From NCBI GenBank assembly GCA_022482925.1, contig JAKVOG010000004.1, positions 1 to 64,000 on the forward strand: 64,000 bases of DNA. The letters run 5' to 3'. Shown here one piece after another: positions 9,035 through 20,686 of this stretch. The position numbers and the translations under genes are program-made. The notes beneath the pieces were generated by a model, which was given only the letters and a program-made list of their open reading frames with translations, was not told the DNA's origin and made no database searches. How positions within the stretch are numbered: position 1 is the first letter of the stretch; each line of letters begins with the position of its first letter. Source of the DNA: Selenomonas sp. GTDB lineage: Bacteria > Bacillota > Negativicutes > Selenomonadales > Selenomonadaceae.

Positions 9035-9097
9035 AAGAGGCTATTGCACGAAAAGATTCAATGCCCAGCATGCAAATCTTATGTACAATAGCCTCTT
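9035..9097 (-). terminator. Long hairpin terminator ending the purine operon
   Basis: Arms at about 9035-9057 and 9075-9097 pair over about 23 bp with two mismatches; on the minus strand the stem is followed by CTTTTTATA. It lies 18 nt beyond the purD stop. Its arms share the pattern RGGCTRTTGYACRWAAGA with the hairpin at 8105-8174. Confidence 0.82.
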
Positions 9098-9114
9098 ACG
9101 TTGATTTTATTTGA

Positions 9115-10997
<1,883 letters not shown>

Positions 10998-11012
10998 GAT
11001 AATGATTTCTCC

Positions 11013-11631
11013 TTATTCCACGATATGAACATGGCGGCCATTGATCTCCAGCTTTCCCTCACAGTAGAGCTGGATTGCCCGCGGATAGATGATGTGTTCC
11101 TGCTCCAGGACCCGGGCGCCGAGGGTTTCCTCGGTATCCCCGTCGAGCACCGGCACTGCCGCCTGCAGGATGATGGGACCGGAATCGGTGCCCTCATCGA
11201 CGAAATGCACGGTGCAGCCGCTGACTTTGACGCCATAGGCCAGCACGTCCCGATGGGCATGTGCCCCCGGGAAGCTCGGCAGCAGGGCCGGATGGAATAT
11301 TCATGATCCGGCCGGCGTACTGGCGCACGAAATACGGCGTCAGGATACGCATGAAACCGGCCAGTACGACCAGCGTGACGCCGGCTGCCTGCAGCTGACC
11401 GACGAGGGCCTGCTCAAAGGACTCACGGCCATCGAACTGCTTGCGGTTGACGCAGACGGCCTTGATGCCGGCTTTCGCCGCCCGCTCCAGGGCAAAGGCA
11501 TCCGGCTTGTCTGTGAGGACAACAGCGATCTCAGCTGCCACCTCGCCACGGTCAATGGCATCCATGATGGACTGGAGGTCCGTCCCCCTGCCGGAGCAGA
11601 GGACGCCCAGTTTCTGTTTTGCCTCAGTCAT
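11013..11631 (-). CDS. purN: Phosphoribosylglycinamide formyltransferase (frameshifted in this sequence)
   Basis: Transfers formyl from 10-formyl-THF to GAR. The N-terminal half, KLGVLCSGRGTDLQSIMDAI to MRILTPYFVRQYAGRIMNI, is in one frame. The C-terminal half with VSGCTVHFVDEGTDSGPII is in another. One extra base in the 11294-11297 run (ATTCCAT for ATTCAT) restores the catalytic N-I-H-P segment and HPALLPSFPGAHAH. Start is the ATG at 11631, overlapping the purM stop by 8 nt; a longer upstream start would overlap purM further. Repaired length is about 205 residues, as expected. Confidence 0.9.
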
Positions 11632-12676
11632 GGAATACGCCGCCTTTGATGGTGACATCATGGCTGCCTTTCACGACGCGGCCGATCTCGTAGACCGTCT
11701 CGTTCTTACCCGCCAGATAAGTCTTGATCTTGTCTGCTTCTTCGCGGCTGGTCATGATGACCATACCGATACCCATGTTAAAGGTACGGTACATTTCTTT
11801 CCAGTCCACGTTGCCCCACTGCTGCAGCAGTCTGAAGATGACCGGCATCTTCCAGGCCGAGCTGTCGATCTCTACGGCCATATCATCCGGCAGTGCGCGC
11901 GGGATATTGTCGTAGAAGCCGCCGCCCGTGATGTGGACCATGCCGTGAATGTCGAACTGATTGATCAGCGGCAGGCAGGATTTCGGGTAGAGACGGGTCG
12001 GCGTCAGGAGTTCCTCGCCGATGGTCTTGCCGAGCTCGTCGATGTATTCGTCGCCCTTGAAGCCCTTGTGATCGAAAACGATCTTGCGGACCAGGGAGTA
12101 ACCATTGGAATGCACACCGGAGGACGGCAGTCCAAGCAGCACATCGCCATCCTGGATCTTCTCGCTGGTGATGAGCTTCGATTTCTCGACGACACCGACG
12201 GCAAAGCCGGCGATATCATATTCACCTTCCGGATAGAAGCCGGACATCTCTGCGGTCTCGCCGCCGATCAGGGCACAGCCGGATTCCTTGCAGGCACCAG
12301 CCACACCTTTGACGACATCGGCGACCTGCTCCGGGTTGAGCTTGCCAACAGCCAGATAGTCCAGGAAGAACAGCGGTTCAGCGCCCTGAACCAGGATATC
12401 ATTGACGCACATTGCCACAGCATCCTGGCCAACGGTATCATGCTTGTCCAGCATGAAGGCCAGGCGCAGTTTCGTGCCAACGCCATCGGTACCGGATACG
12501 AGTACCGGTTCCTTATATTTGCCGGAATTCAACGCAAACAGGCCGCCGAAGCCGCCCAGATCGCCCAGTACCTCCGGGCGATAGGTTGCCTTGACGCTGT
12601 CTTTGATCAGCTTGACGGAGCGGTTGCCCGCATCGATGTCCACGCCGGAATCTTTATAAGTAAGTTGTTCTGCCAT
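11624..12676 (-). CDS. purM: Phosphoribosylformylglycinamidine cyclo-ligase (AIR synthetase)
   Basis: 350 residues, normal length. AIRS/PurM fold with YKDSGVDIDAGN at the start, LGGFGGLFAL, VSGTDGVGTKLRLAF, the conserved GGETAEMSGFYPEGEYDIAGF, HSNGYSLVRKI and VHITGGGFYDNIPRALP. It closes FGAM to AIR using ATP. Start is set at the ATG with AAAGGA 7 nt upstream (12674-12676); the frame is open 7 codons further, into purF. It overlaps purN by 8 nt, indicating translational coupling. Confidence 0.95.
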   Translation of the reverse strand: MAEQLTYKDSGVDIDAGNRSVKLIKDSVKATYRPEVLGDLGGFGGLFALNSGKYKEPVLVSGTDGVGTKLRLAFMLDKHDTVGQDAVAMCVNDILVQGAEPLFFLDYLAVGKLNPEQVADVVKGVAGACKESGCALIGGETAEMSGFYPEGEYDIAGFAVGVVEKSKLITSEKIQDGDVLLGLPSSGVHSNGYSLVRKIVFDHKGFKGDEYIDELGKTIGEELLTPTRLYPKSCLPLINQFDIHGMVHITGGGFYDNIPRALPDDMAVEIDSSAWKMPVIFRLLQQWGNVDWKEMYRTFNMGIGMVIMTSREEADKIKTYLAGKNETVYEIGRVVKGSHDVTIKGGVFHD

Positions 12677-12690
12677 TTCTATCCTTTCCC

Positions 12691-14132
12691 TCAGCACTTC
12701 TTGCGCTGTTCAAACACATATTTATCGTCACCAGCCGGTTTTGTCCCATCCTCGATCGGATAGGCGCTGTTGAAGCAGGCATAGCACATGTCGTCCGCAT
12801 TGAGCTTCGACACGCACTGCTTCAGTCCTTCGATTGAGAGGAAATGCAGGGAGTCTGCACCGATGAATTCGCGGATCTCTTCTACGCTCTTGGTGGCAGC
12901 GATCAGTTCTTTACGAACGGAGGTATCGATGCCATAGAAACACGGATAGCCGATTGGCGGACTGCTGATGCACATGTGCACGGACTTGGCACCGGCATTG
13001 CGCAGCATCCGGACGATCTTGCCGCTGGTCGTACCGCGGACGATGGAATCGTCGACCATGATGACCGACTTGCCCTCGACTACGGAGCGGATCGCATTGA
13101 GCTTAAGCTTGACAGCCGTATCGCGCTTCTTCTGGGTCGGCTGGATGAACGTCCGGCCGATATAGCGGTTCTTGATCAGGCCTTCGACAAACGGGATGCC
13201 GGATTCATAGGCATAGCCGGTTGCTGCCGTCGTACCGGAGTCCGGTACGGAGATGACGATATCGCCCTTGAACTGTGCCTCACGGGCCAGTACGCGACCC
13301 ATCATGAAGCGGGCGTCGTGGACACTCTGGCCGTCGATCACCGAATCCGGACGGGCAAAATAGATATACTCGAATACGCAGGCAGCCTTCTTCTCTTCCG
13401 TAGCAAACGGATAGGAATGTACGCCCTCATCATCGATGATGACCATCTCGCCCGGCAGGATGTCGCGGATGAACTCGGCACCGACGACATCGAGTCCGCA
13501 GCTCTCAGAGGACAGCACCCAGCTGCCTTCCTCGGTCTTGCCCAGGCAAAGCGGACGGAAGCCCTGCGGATCACGGGCACCGATGAGCTTGTCCTCGGTC
13601 ATGATGGTCAGGCAGTAGGCACCCTTGATCTGCTTCAGGCTGTCAATGATCCGGTCCTCAACACGTTCCCGGCGGGAACGGGCAATGAGGTTCACGAATA
13701 CTTCTGAGTCGATGGAGGTCTGAAGATCGTGCCTTCCTGCTCCAGCTTATGCCGGATCTCGGCCGCGTTGGTTAGGTTGCCGTTATGCGCGAGGGCAATC
13801 TTGCCGCCGGCATAGTTGACCATGAGCGGCTGGGTATTGGCCAGCAGGCTTGATCCGGTCGTGGAGTAACGCACATGACCGATGGCAATGCACTGATTCT
13901 CCATATGCGGCACCTGATGACGGAATACTTCATTGACGAGGCCCATACCACGGGTCACGTCCATCCAGGCTCCGTCAGTCAGTGCGATACCCGCACTCTC
14001 CTGGCCGCGATGCTGCAGTGCATAGAGCCCGAGGTATGTCATTTCCGAAACGTCTTCGGTATGGGAATAGACGCCATAGACGCCACATTCTTCTTTCCAT
14101 TTAGGTTCTAAGTTATAGCCATTTTCATACAT
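12691..14132 (-). CDS. purF: Amidophosphoribosyltransferase (frameshifted in this sequence)
   Basis: First committed purine step: glutamine plus PRPP to phosphoribosylamine. An N-terminal propeptide-like stretch precedes ECGVYGVYS, whose Cys would be the Ntn nucleophile after processing; then RYSTTGSS and HNGNLTNA (glutaminase domain), and after the break VIMVDDSIVRGTTSGKIVRMLRNAGA (PRPP site) and C-terminal CYACFNSAYPIE. The glutaminase and PRTase parts are in different frames. One missing base near 13722 (TTCAGACC where TTCCAGACC fits) rejoins GTIFQTSIDSEVFVNL. Repaired length is about 480 residues. Confidence 0.92.
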
Positions 14133-14211
14133 GGTTATTGTTTTCTCTCTTTTCCTTTGTCGTCATGGTTCGAATCGAAACTGAATAGAAGGCAGTCCGG
14201 TGCCACACAGC

Positions 14212-14698
14212 TTAAAGCTGCGCCGCTACACGGGCTGCCTTCTTCTCTACTTCCTGAATCATCTGGCTGCGATAGCTGGCCAGTTTTTCTGCCAGGTCTT
14301 TATTGGACACCGCAAAAATCTGCACCGCAAAAATAGCAGCATTCTTCGCACCATTGATGGCCATCGTTGCCACCGGAACCCCGGACGGCATCTGAACCGT
14401 GCTCAGCAGGGCATCCATGCCATTGAGCGCCGTCGCATTAATTGGCACACCAATAACCGGCAGCGTGGTATAGCTCGCAACGACGCCAGCCAGATGAGCC
14501 GCTGCACCAGCCGCCACAATGAACGCACCAATGCCCTTCTCGGGAGCGGACACCACAAACTCGCGCACCTTGGCTGGCGTGCGATGAGCCGAAGCTACAA
14601 CTACTTCTGCTTCAATACCGAACTGCTTGAGGATCTCGACCGCTGGCTTCAGAATTGGCCAGTCCTGAATCGCTTCCCATAAGAACCGCAACTTTCAT
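14212..14698 (-). CDS. purE: 5-(carboxyamino)imidazole ribonucleotide mutase (frameshifted near start)
   Basis: Class I PurE. The true start is the ATG at 14698, reading MKVAVLMGSDS. An extra C at 14664-14665 (GATTCAGGACTGG for GATTCAGACTGG) then breaks the SDSDWP active-site segment, and the body DWPILKPAVEILKQFGIEAEVVVASAHRTP continues in the other frame. SAHRTP and the GVPINATALNG loop are intact. Repaired length is about 161 residues. No purK is present in the window, so the N5-CAIR supplier, if used, lies elsewhere. Confidence 0.9.
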
Positions 14699-14734
14699 TC
14701 GTGAACATTCTCCCTTCCTACGTAGCTTCCTTGA

Positions 14735-15607
14735 TTATTTGAATTCTTTACCCGTCAGCATCTGGAATGCTTCTTTGTATTTCGCAATCGTCTTGTCGAT
14801 GACTTCCTGCGGCAGCTCAAAATCGCTGTCCGGATTTGCCTTGAGCCAGTCACGAACGAACTGCTTGTCATAAGACGGCTGGGACTGTCCCTCTTTGTAG
14901 CCTTCGAGCGGCCAGAAACGGGAGCTGTCCGGCGTCAGGACCTCGTCACCAATGACGATGTTGCCCTGCTCATCGAGACCGAACTCGAACTTCGTGTCGG
15001 CAATGATGATGCCGCGCGTCAGTGCATAGTCGGCACATTTCTTGTAGATGGCAATCGTGTAGTCGCGGACTTTCTCCACATACTCACGGCCATGGCCGGG
15101 GAAGGTCTTCTCCAGGACGGCTGCGCCCTGTTCCAGGGAAACGTTCTCATCATGATCGCCCAGCTCAGCTTTCGTGCTCGGCGTGAAAATCGGCTCTGGC
15201 AGTTTCTGGGACTCTACGAGACCAGCTGGCAGCTTGATGCCGCAGACCGTACCGTTTTCCTTATAGCTCTCCCAGCCGCTGCCCGTGATATAACCGCGGA
15301 CAATGCATTCCATCGGGATCATGTTGAGCTTCTTGCATTTCATGCTGTTGCCAACAAACTGCTCCTGCTGGAAGAATTCCGGCATATCCTTGTTGTCAAC
15401 CGAGATCATGTGATTCGGCAGGATATCCTGCGTGAAATCGAACCAGAAACGGGACATCTGAGTCAGGATTGCGCCCTTCTTCGTGATCTTGTTCTTCAGG
15501 ATGTGATCGAACGCAGAGATGCGGTCCGTTGCGACCATGATGATGCTGTCGTCAGCTTCATAGACTTCGCGAACCTTACCGGATTTGAATGGTTTGTACG
15601 TTTTCAT
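14735..15607 (-). CDS. purC: SAICAR synthetase
   Basis: 290 residues, intact. Starts KPFKSGKVREVYEADDSIIMVATDRISAFD, the ATP-binding lobe; later ECIVRGYITGSGWESYKENGTVCG, IFTPSTKAELGDHDENVS and DTKFEFGLDEQGNIVIGDEVLTPDSSRFWP carry CAIR and metal ligands. It ligates aspartate to CAIR. It is of the longer subgroup (about 290 rather than 235 residues). First gene of the operon, with GGGAG as ribosome site. Confidence 0.95.
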   Translation of the reverse strand: MKTYKPFKSGKVREVYEADDSIIMVATDRISAFDHILKNKITKKGAILTQMSRFWFDFTQDILPNHMISVDNKDMPEFFQQEQFVGNSMKCKKLNMIPMECIVRGYITGSGWESYKENGTVCGIKLPAGLVESQKLPEPIFTPSTKAELGDHDENVSLEQGAAVLEKTFPGHGREYVEKVRDYTIAIYKKCADYALTRGIIIADTKFEFGLDEQGNIVIGDEVLTPDSSRFWPLEGYKEGQSQPSYDKQFVRDWLKANPDSDFELPQEVIDKTIAKYKEAFQMLTGKEFK

Positions 15608-15654
15608 GGATTTTATCGTCTCCCATAAAATAATAGTGAATAACCTACCTTTCC

Positions 15655-15683
15655 ATGATAACGGGATTTTTTCTGCCTGTCAA
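15655..15683 (-). promoter_or_regulatory. Promoter of the purine operon
   Basis: TTGACA (15678-15683), 17-bp spacer, TATCAT (15655-15660) on the minus strand: close to consensus, with about 48 nt from the -10 box to the purC start. The leader is too short for a purine riboswitch, and none of its conserved elements is seen. Confidence 0.75.
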
Positions 15684-15691
15684 CAGAATTC

Positions 15692-15705
15692 AGGACACGT
15701 GTCCT
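15692..15705. promoter_or_regulatory. Perfect 14-bp palindrome abutting the purC -35 box
   Basis: AGGACACGTGTCCT is self-complementary and is flanked by TTC and TGAA, extending the symmetry imperfectly. It ends 9 bp upstream of the -35 box, where an activator, or a repressor contacting RNA polymerase, would sit. It does not resemble the PurBox direct repeat of Bacillus. A candidate operator, by position only. Confidence 0.5.
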
Positions 15706-15728
15706 TGAAGTTTTTTAGACAGTAAAAA

Positions 15729-15773
15729 CAGACCGCAAATATGCCATCCAGGTGGATCGCATTCTACGGTCTG
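15729..15773 (-). terminator. Terminator of the N-acetylglucosamine operon
   Basis: CAGACCG (15729-15735) pairs with CGGTCTG (15767-15773), with further pairing inside (ATGC/GCAT, CATCC/GGAT); on the minus strand a TTTTTA tract follows. It lies 16 nt past the nagA stop and before the purine promoter. Confidence 0.8.
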
Positions 15774-15788
15774 CTTCTTATTTGTTCA

Positions 15789-16960
15789 TTATTGTTTGGA
15801 CTGGTAGACCATCTGACCACTGACAATGGTCGCCCGAACCGAAAGATCGCGGTCCAGGATGGTGATATCCGCCAGTTTGCCTGCGGTCAGCGAGCCGGTA
15901 TGGTTATAGGTGCCCAGCTCTTCAGCCGGCGTCCTGGTCACCATCTCGATCACTTCCGGCAAGGGCAGCGCCGGTATTTTCGGCAAAGATCGACACCGCA
16001 TCGTTCATGCGAAGGACACTGCCGGCAATGGTGCCGTCAGCTAAGGTCGCATGAGTCCCCTTGACGAAGACCTTCTGCCCGCCAAGCTCAGATTCGCCAT
16101 CAGCCAGTCCACAGGCCCGCATGGAGTCCTGTAATCAGGATGATATGCCTGCCCTGCTTGGCATGGTAAACGATACGCTGTGCTGCGGGATGAGAGTGAA
16201 CATTGTCCGCTATCAGTTCGCAGTTTGCCGTCGTATCCAGGGCCGCACCGACCAGGCCTGGCCGGCGATGATGCAGACCGGTCATCGCATTGAACAGATG
16301 CGTGATATGTCCTGCGTGATGATGTACGATCACATCGACAGCTGTATCGTAGTCTGCGGCACTGTGGCCACAGGATACGATGATGCCAGCCTCTTTGCAC
16401 TGATCAAGAAAACGATAGTCGCCCTCCAGCATCTCAGGTGCCAGTGTAATGAGCTTCACGATATCCTGATAAGGTTCGATTGCTGCAAAATCCGCCCGGA
16501 CGATATTCTTCTCAGCCTGCGCCCCCTTGAACGCCGGATTAATGAATGGTCCTTCCATGTGGCAGCCGGCTATACGGGCCCCCTTCGCCTGGTGGTCCAT
16601 AGCCTGCCGTACCCGGTCCAAAGCCCGGTAGATGGTCGGAAAATCATAGGTCATCGTGGTCGGATAGAACGAGGTCACGCCGGTCGCAGCCTGAAAAGCC
16701 TGCATCGCCGGCAAAGCCCTGGCATCATCATCCATCGCATCATAGCCGACGCAGCCATGAACATGAACATTGATGAACCCCGGAGATACATAGCTGCCCT
16801 CCGCATCATAGACCAGTTCCACGTCTGCTGTCTGCTGAAACTCCGACATGGGCAGGATACGATCGATCGTTTCCCCATAGAGGATCGCCATATCTTCTGC
16901 CGCCCGGAAATTCCCCTGCTCGTCAGGCAGGATTACTGTCCCGTTGATGATTGCCTTCAT
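15789..16960 (-). CDS. nagA: N-acetylglucosamine-6-phosphate deacetylase (two frameshifts)
   Basis: Amidohydrolase giving GlcN-6-P and acetate. FINVHVHGCVGYDAMD, GCHMEGPFINPAFKGAQ, VSCGHSAADYD and HITHLFNAMTGLHHR carry the expected metal and substrate residues. The frame breaks at 16128-16129 (extra C; ACAGGACTCC for ACAGACTCC), right at the catalytic Asp of LITDSMRACG, and again at 15971-15972 (extra C). Repaired, it ends ALPLPEVIEMVTRTPAEELGTYNHTGSLTAGKLADITILD, normal for the family (about 390 residues). Start is the ATG at 16960 with GAAGGA upstream, overlapping no neighbour. Confidence 0.9.
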
Positions 16961-16974
16961 TTGTGTTCCTTCTC

Positions 16975-17448
16975 TCATTTGACCTGAATCGTCATTACCT
17001 TGTCTTTATCCTGAAGATCTTTTTCGATGGATTTTACCCGTTCATCCATATTCGTGATGACGACCATCGTCGTCAGCGGTTTCTGCTGCGCCGTAAGATA
17101 CTCCCGATCAAATTGGATCAGAGCATCGCCCTTCTTCACGCTGTCGCCATTCTTGATAAACGGCGTGAAGCCTTTTCCACCAAGCTCGACGGTATCCAGG
17201 CCAATATGGATCAGCAGCTGGACACCATCCTGCTCGAGGGCAACGGCGTGCAGGGTATTCGCCAGCAGCACGATCTTGCCATCGCAGGGTGCCACAACCG
17301 TATCCCCATCCGGCTCGACGGCAAAGCCATCGCCCATCATCTTCGAGGAGAATACCTCATCCTTCACATCCGTAATATCGATCAGGCTGCCGGTAACGGG
17401 AGCCGCTACTGTGATTTTTTTCTTGCCAAAACCAAACACTACTGCCAC
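16975..17448 (-). CDS. PTS EIIA component, glucose family (Crr-like)
   Basis: 157 residues. PVTGSLIDITDVKDEVFSSKMMGDGFAVEPDGDTVVAPCDGKI and the phosphorylatable His in QLLIHIGLDTVELGG (about residue 82) define the EIIA-Glc fold. As a free protein next to an EIICB, it most likely carries phosphate from HPr to NagE; it could also serve other glucose-family permeases. It lies between nagE (24 nt) and nagA (14 nt), both in the same direction. Confidence 0.9.
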   Translation of the reverse strand: MAVVFGFGKKKITVAAPVTGSLIDITDVKDEVFSSKMMGDGFAVEPDGDTVVAPCDGKIVLLANTLHAVALEQDGVQLLIHIGLDTVELGGKGFTPFIKNGDSVKKGDALIQFDREYLTAQQKPLTTMVVITNMDERVKSIEKDLQDKDKVMTIQVK

Positions 17449-17472
17449 CTCTTCCTATTCTTTGTCTGCTGA

Positions 17473-18853
17473 TTACTTCTTCATGGACGCATTGATCTCA
17501 TTGGCTATGAGCTCTGCGCGGGTACCGATAACCACCTGCACAGCTGTGCCCTTCTTGATGACACCCTTGGCGCCCATTGCTTTCAGGGCCGCGTCATCGA
17601 CCTTGTCCGCATCGCTGACTTTCAGACGCAGACGCGTGATGCAGGAGCCGACTTCCTCAAGGTTCTCAAGGCCGCCCAGCTTCTCGATCATCTGCTGCGT
17701 GTACTCATCCATGTCGGTGTCTTCATCAATCGTCGCTTCCTCATCATAACGCCCGATAGTCGGAATGTCAAAATGACGGATTGCCCAGCTGAAGATGACG
17801 TAGTAGATAACCGCAAATACCAGGCCCGACCGGGAATGATCAGCATCGGCTTGGTAGCCAGGCCCCAGTTCAGGACATAATCGATGAAACCAGCCGAGAA
17901 GCCCAAAGCCGTGCAGAATGCCCAGCGAATAAGATACCGACAGAGCAATACCCGTAAGTACTGCATGGACTGCATACAGCGCCGGTGCCAGGAACATGAA
18001 CATGAACTCGATTGGTTCCGTAATACCAGTCAGGAAAGCCGTGAAGGCTACCGATGCCAGGGCACCGCCGACTTTCGAGCGGTTCTCCGGCTTGGCTGCA
18101 CGATACATGGCCAGTGCTACGGCCGGCATACCAAACATCATCATGATGTAGAAGCCGCCCATGAACATGCCCGCATGCGGGTCGCCGGCAAAGAAGCGGT
18201 TGAGGTCACCAGTAGCAACGACGCCGGCCGGGGTCGTGTACTCACCGAATACGAACCAGATGAAACTGTTCAGGATATGATGCAGACCAATCGGGATCAG
18301 CAGACGGTTCAATACACCATAGACGAACGTACCAACTACACCAGCGCCGATGATCCACTCACCAACCGCATGGATTGCTGCCTGGCACGGTCCCCAGATC
18401 ACGCCGAATATGGCGGCCAGGATGATCGAGGTCACGGCGGTGGCAATCGGTACGAACCTCCGTCCACCGAAGAAACCCAAGGAACTCCGGCAGCTTGATG
18501 GCATGGAAGCGGTTGTAGAGCAGACCTGCTTCAATACCGCTGATGATACCAGCCAGGACGCTCATGTTGAGGTCCTTGTCAATGGCCTTCAGACCTGCGG
18601 TCAGGATCAGATAGCCGATACCGCCGGCCAGACCAGCCGCACCATTGTTATCCTTGGCCAGACCGACACCGATACCGATGGCAAAGATCAAAGCCAGATT
18701 GTCGAATACGGCGCCGCCCGCTTTGGTGATGAATGGAATGTTCAGTACATCCGGTGCGCCAAGACGCAGCAGCAGTGCCGCTGCTGGCAGCACAGCGATT
18801 GGCAGCATGAGTGCCTTGCCAATGCTCTGTAATTTTTCAAACCAGTTTCCCAT
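17473..18853 (-). CDS. nagE: PTS N-acetylglucosamine EIICB (four frameshifts)
   Basis: Membrane permease that imports and phosphorylates GlcNAc. N-terminal EIIC: MGNWFEKLQSIGKALMLPIAVLPAAALLLRLG, then LIPIGLHHILNSFIWFVFGEY and FLTGITEPIEFMFMFLAPALY. C-terminal EIIB: EEVGSCITRLRLKVSDADKV with the phospho-Cys. The reading frame needs one base removed at 18473-18475, and again at 17902-17904, 17832-17834 and 17825-17827, each a short homopolymer. The last three together restore the frame, spelling HGFGFSAGFIDYVLNWG. The start at 18853 has GAGGAGG upstream. EIIA is the separate downstream gene. Confidence 0.9.
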
Positions 18854-18906
18854 GAATATCCTCCTCACATATAAATGAATCCATGTGCTCTTATTTTCCC
18901 CAGGTC

Positions 18907-19669
18907 TTAACCAATGTCCAGATTCCCGGCCTGATATTCCTTCGGCAGACGGGATGCGGCCTCACGGTCAACAATCACGGTGACATCCTGATGAAGCTGC
19001 AGGATAGATGCCGGTGCCGCCGGACTTACGCTGCCGCATACCGCCTTATATACAGCCTCTGCTTTGTTCCCGCCACTGGCCAGCAGGATTACCTTGCGGG
19101 CCAGCATGATGGTCTTGATGCCCATGCTGATTGCATATCTTGGCACATCCTTTTCATCCTCGAAAAAGCGGGAATTGGCCTGGATCGTTTCATCGTCCAG
19201 CTTGACCTTGTGAGTCGTTGCTTCGAATTTCACATCCGGCTCATTGAACCCGATATGTGCATTCTGGCCGATGCCCAGTACCTGCAGATCGATACCTCCT
19301 TTCTGGCGGATCAGCGCGTCATAGGCCTTGCCTGCACCAATTACATCTTTGGCCATGCCATCCGGGATGAAGATGTTTTCCGGCTTCATGTTGACGAGGT
19401 CGAAAAAGTTCTTATGCATGAAGTAATGATAACTCTGAGTATTTTCCGGAGGCATACCGATATATTCATCCAGGTTAAATGAAGTGGCCTGGGAAAAATC
19501 AAGTCCGACGGTTTTGTGGATTGCTACCAGATTCTCATACATGCCGAGCGGCGTGCTGCCGGTCGCCAGTCCTAAGACACTGTCCGGCTTCAGATAAATC
19601 TGACCGGCTCAGGATCTTCGTTGCCTCAAGGCTCATATCTTTGTACGAATCAGTCACAATAATACGCAT
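18907..19669 (-). CDS. nagB: Glucosamine-6-phosphate deaminase (frameshifted near N-terminus)
   Basis: Converts GlcN-6-P to Fru-6-P and ammonia. The start ATG at 19669 follows TTTAGGAGG and reads MRIIVTDSYKDMSLEATKIL. An extra G at 19606-19607 shifts the frame, and GQIYLKPDSVLGLATGSTPLGMYENLV resumes after repair. The body has FNLDEYIGMPPENTQSYHYFM, LGIGQNAHIGFNEP and the Ser/Gly-rich LLASGGNKAEAV. Repaired length is about 253 residues, typical of the monomeric-type NagB of Firmicutes. Confidence 0.92.
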
Positions 19670-19688
19670 GCTATAAATCCTCCTAAAA

Positions 19689-20537
19689 TCATAGCTGCTC
19701 AGTCATCCGAAATGCCTGGGCAGTCTTCCTCTTATTCTCAATGGCTGTGTCCCCCATCGCCTTCACGACCTGCGTATACAGCAGATCCAGCACGAAGAAC
19801 TGCGCCATCTTAACGGCAATCGATCCGGTCTCCAGCAAAGACTCCTTTGCGTCATAGACCAGGCAGGTATCCGCGACCTCAGCCATTGGCGATTCCGGGT
19901 CGGCGGTAATCAGGATAACGACCGCACCATTTGCCTTGCCAGCCTGCAGCGTCTCCAGGACTTCACGGGACCGCCCGGACTGTGAGACCGCCAGGATGAC
20001 GTCCTCTTTCGTCGCCAGCGCAGCCATGATGAACATCTCATGGCTGTTGTCCATGCCGATGCTGTCCAGACCGATCCGGTAGAAGCGGTACGCGGCGTCC
20101 CTGGCGATGAAGCCCGAGTTGCCAAGGCCAACGAAGCGCAGCCGTCGGCTCTTCATGATCAGGTCTGCACATTGCTCGACCCGATGCTCCGGCAACAGCT
20201 GCAAGGTCTTTTCCAGTGCTCCGATATTCGTGTCCAGCAGCTTGCGGCCTGTCACCAATGCCGATTCCTCACGATTGATGCTGTTGTTAATGATATAGCG
20301 GTTCGATCGCTGCGTAACCTCCTCGGCCAGTGCCACTTTGAAAGCCTGCAGACTGACGAACCCCATCTTCTTGGCAAACCGGGTAATCGTGGATTCACCT
20401 ACCCCGGCAGCCTCTGCCATCCTGGCGATCGACAGATGCGGTACCTGCTGCGCATTCGCGCGAATGTACTGCATCAGCATCCGATCTGATTTTGATGGCC
20501 GAAACCCGGGATCTTCCAGCTGTTCCAAGATATTCAT
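19689..20537 (-). CDS. RpiR/MurR-family regulator of the nag operon
   Basis: About 282 residues: N-terminal HTH_6 (KSDRMLMQYIRANAQQVPHLSIARMAEAAGVGESTITRFAKKMGF, about 15-60) and C-terminal SIS sugar-phosphate domain (LRFVGLGNSGFIARDAAYRFYRIGLDS, ILAVSQSGRSREVLETL). Such proteins sense sugar phosphates; here GlcNAc-6-P, GlcN-6-P or ManNAc-6-P is the plausible ligand given nagB immediately downstream. Start is the ATG at 20537 with AAAGGTGG upstream; an earlier in-frame start would reach into the promoter. Whether it represses or activates is not visible. Confidence 0.88.
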   Translation of the reverse strand: MNILEQLEDPGFRPSKSDRMLMQYIRANAQQVPHLSIARMAEAAGVGESTITRFAKKMGFVSLQAFKVALAEEVTQRSNRYIINNSINREESALVTGRKLLDTNIGALEKTLQLLPEHRVEQCADLIMKSRRLRFVGLGNSGFIARDAAYRFYRIGLDSIGMDNSHEMFIMAALATKEDVILAVSQSGRSREVLETLQAGKANGAVVILITADPESPMAEVADTCLVYDAKESLLETGSIAVKMAQFFVLDLLYTQVVKAMGDTAIENKRKTAQAFRMTEQL

Positions 20538-20575
20538 GCTGCCACCACCTTTCAACCCTCTCCTGTTATGCTTTA

Positions 20576-20604
20576 AGATTACCATATCTGCCATAAAAGT
20601 GCAA
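20576..20604 (-). promoter_or_regulatory. Promoter of the nag operon
   Basis: TTGCAC (20599-20604), 17-bp spacer and TAATCT (20576-20581) on the minus strand, about 39 nt before the regulator start. Confidence 0.65.
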
Positions 20605-20615
20605 CTAATTTTTAT

Positions 20616-20631
20616 ATTTTAAACTTAAAAT
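20616..20631. promoter_or_regulatory. Inverted repeat upstream of the nag promoter
   Basis: ATTTTAA and TTAAAAT separated by two bases form a perfect inverted repeat centred about 20 bp upstream of the -35 box. Candidate operator for the adjacent RpiR-type regulator, but the AT-rich surroundings make chance symmetry possible. Confidence 0.35.
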
Positions 20632-20686
20632 TACTTTTTCTGTTTAAAAATGAAATAAAGTACCATTTACAGCCTTACAACACAGA

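Noticed and set aside
11441-12763. 440-codon plus-strand frame across purN-purM
   Set aside because: Antisense to well-supported purine genes; no recognisable domain.
15608-15654. Purine riboswitch upstream of purC
   Set aside because: The leader is under 50 nt and lacks the three-way junction and loop motifs.
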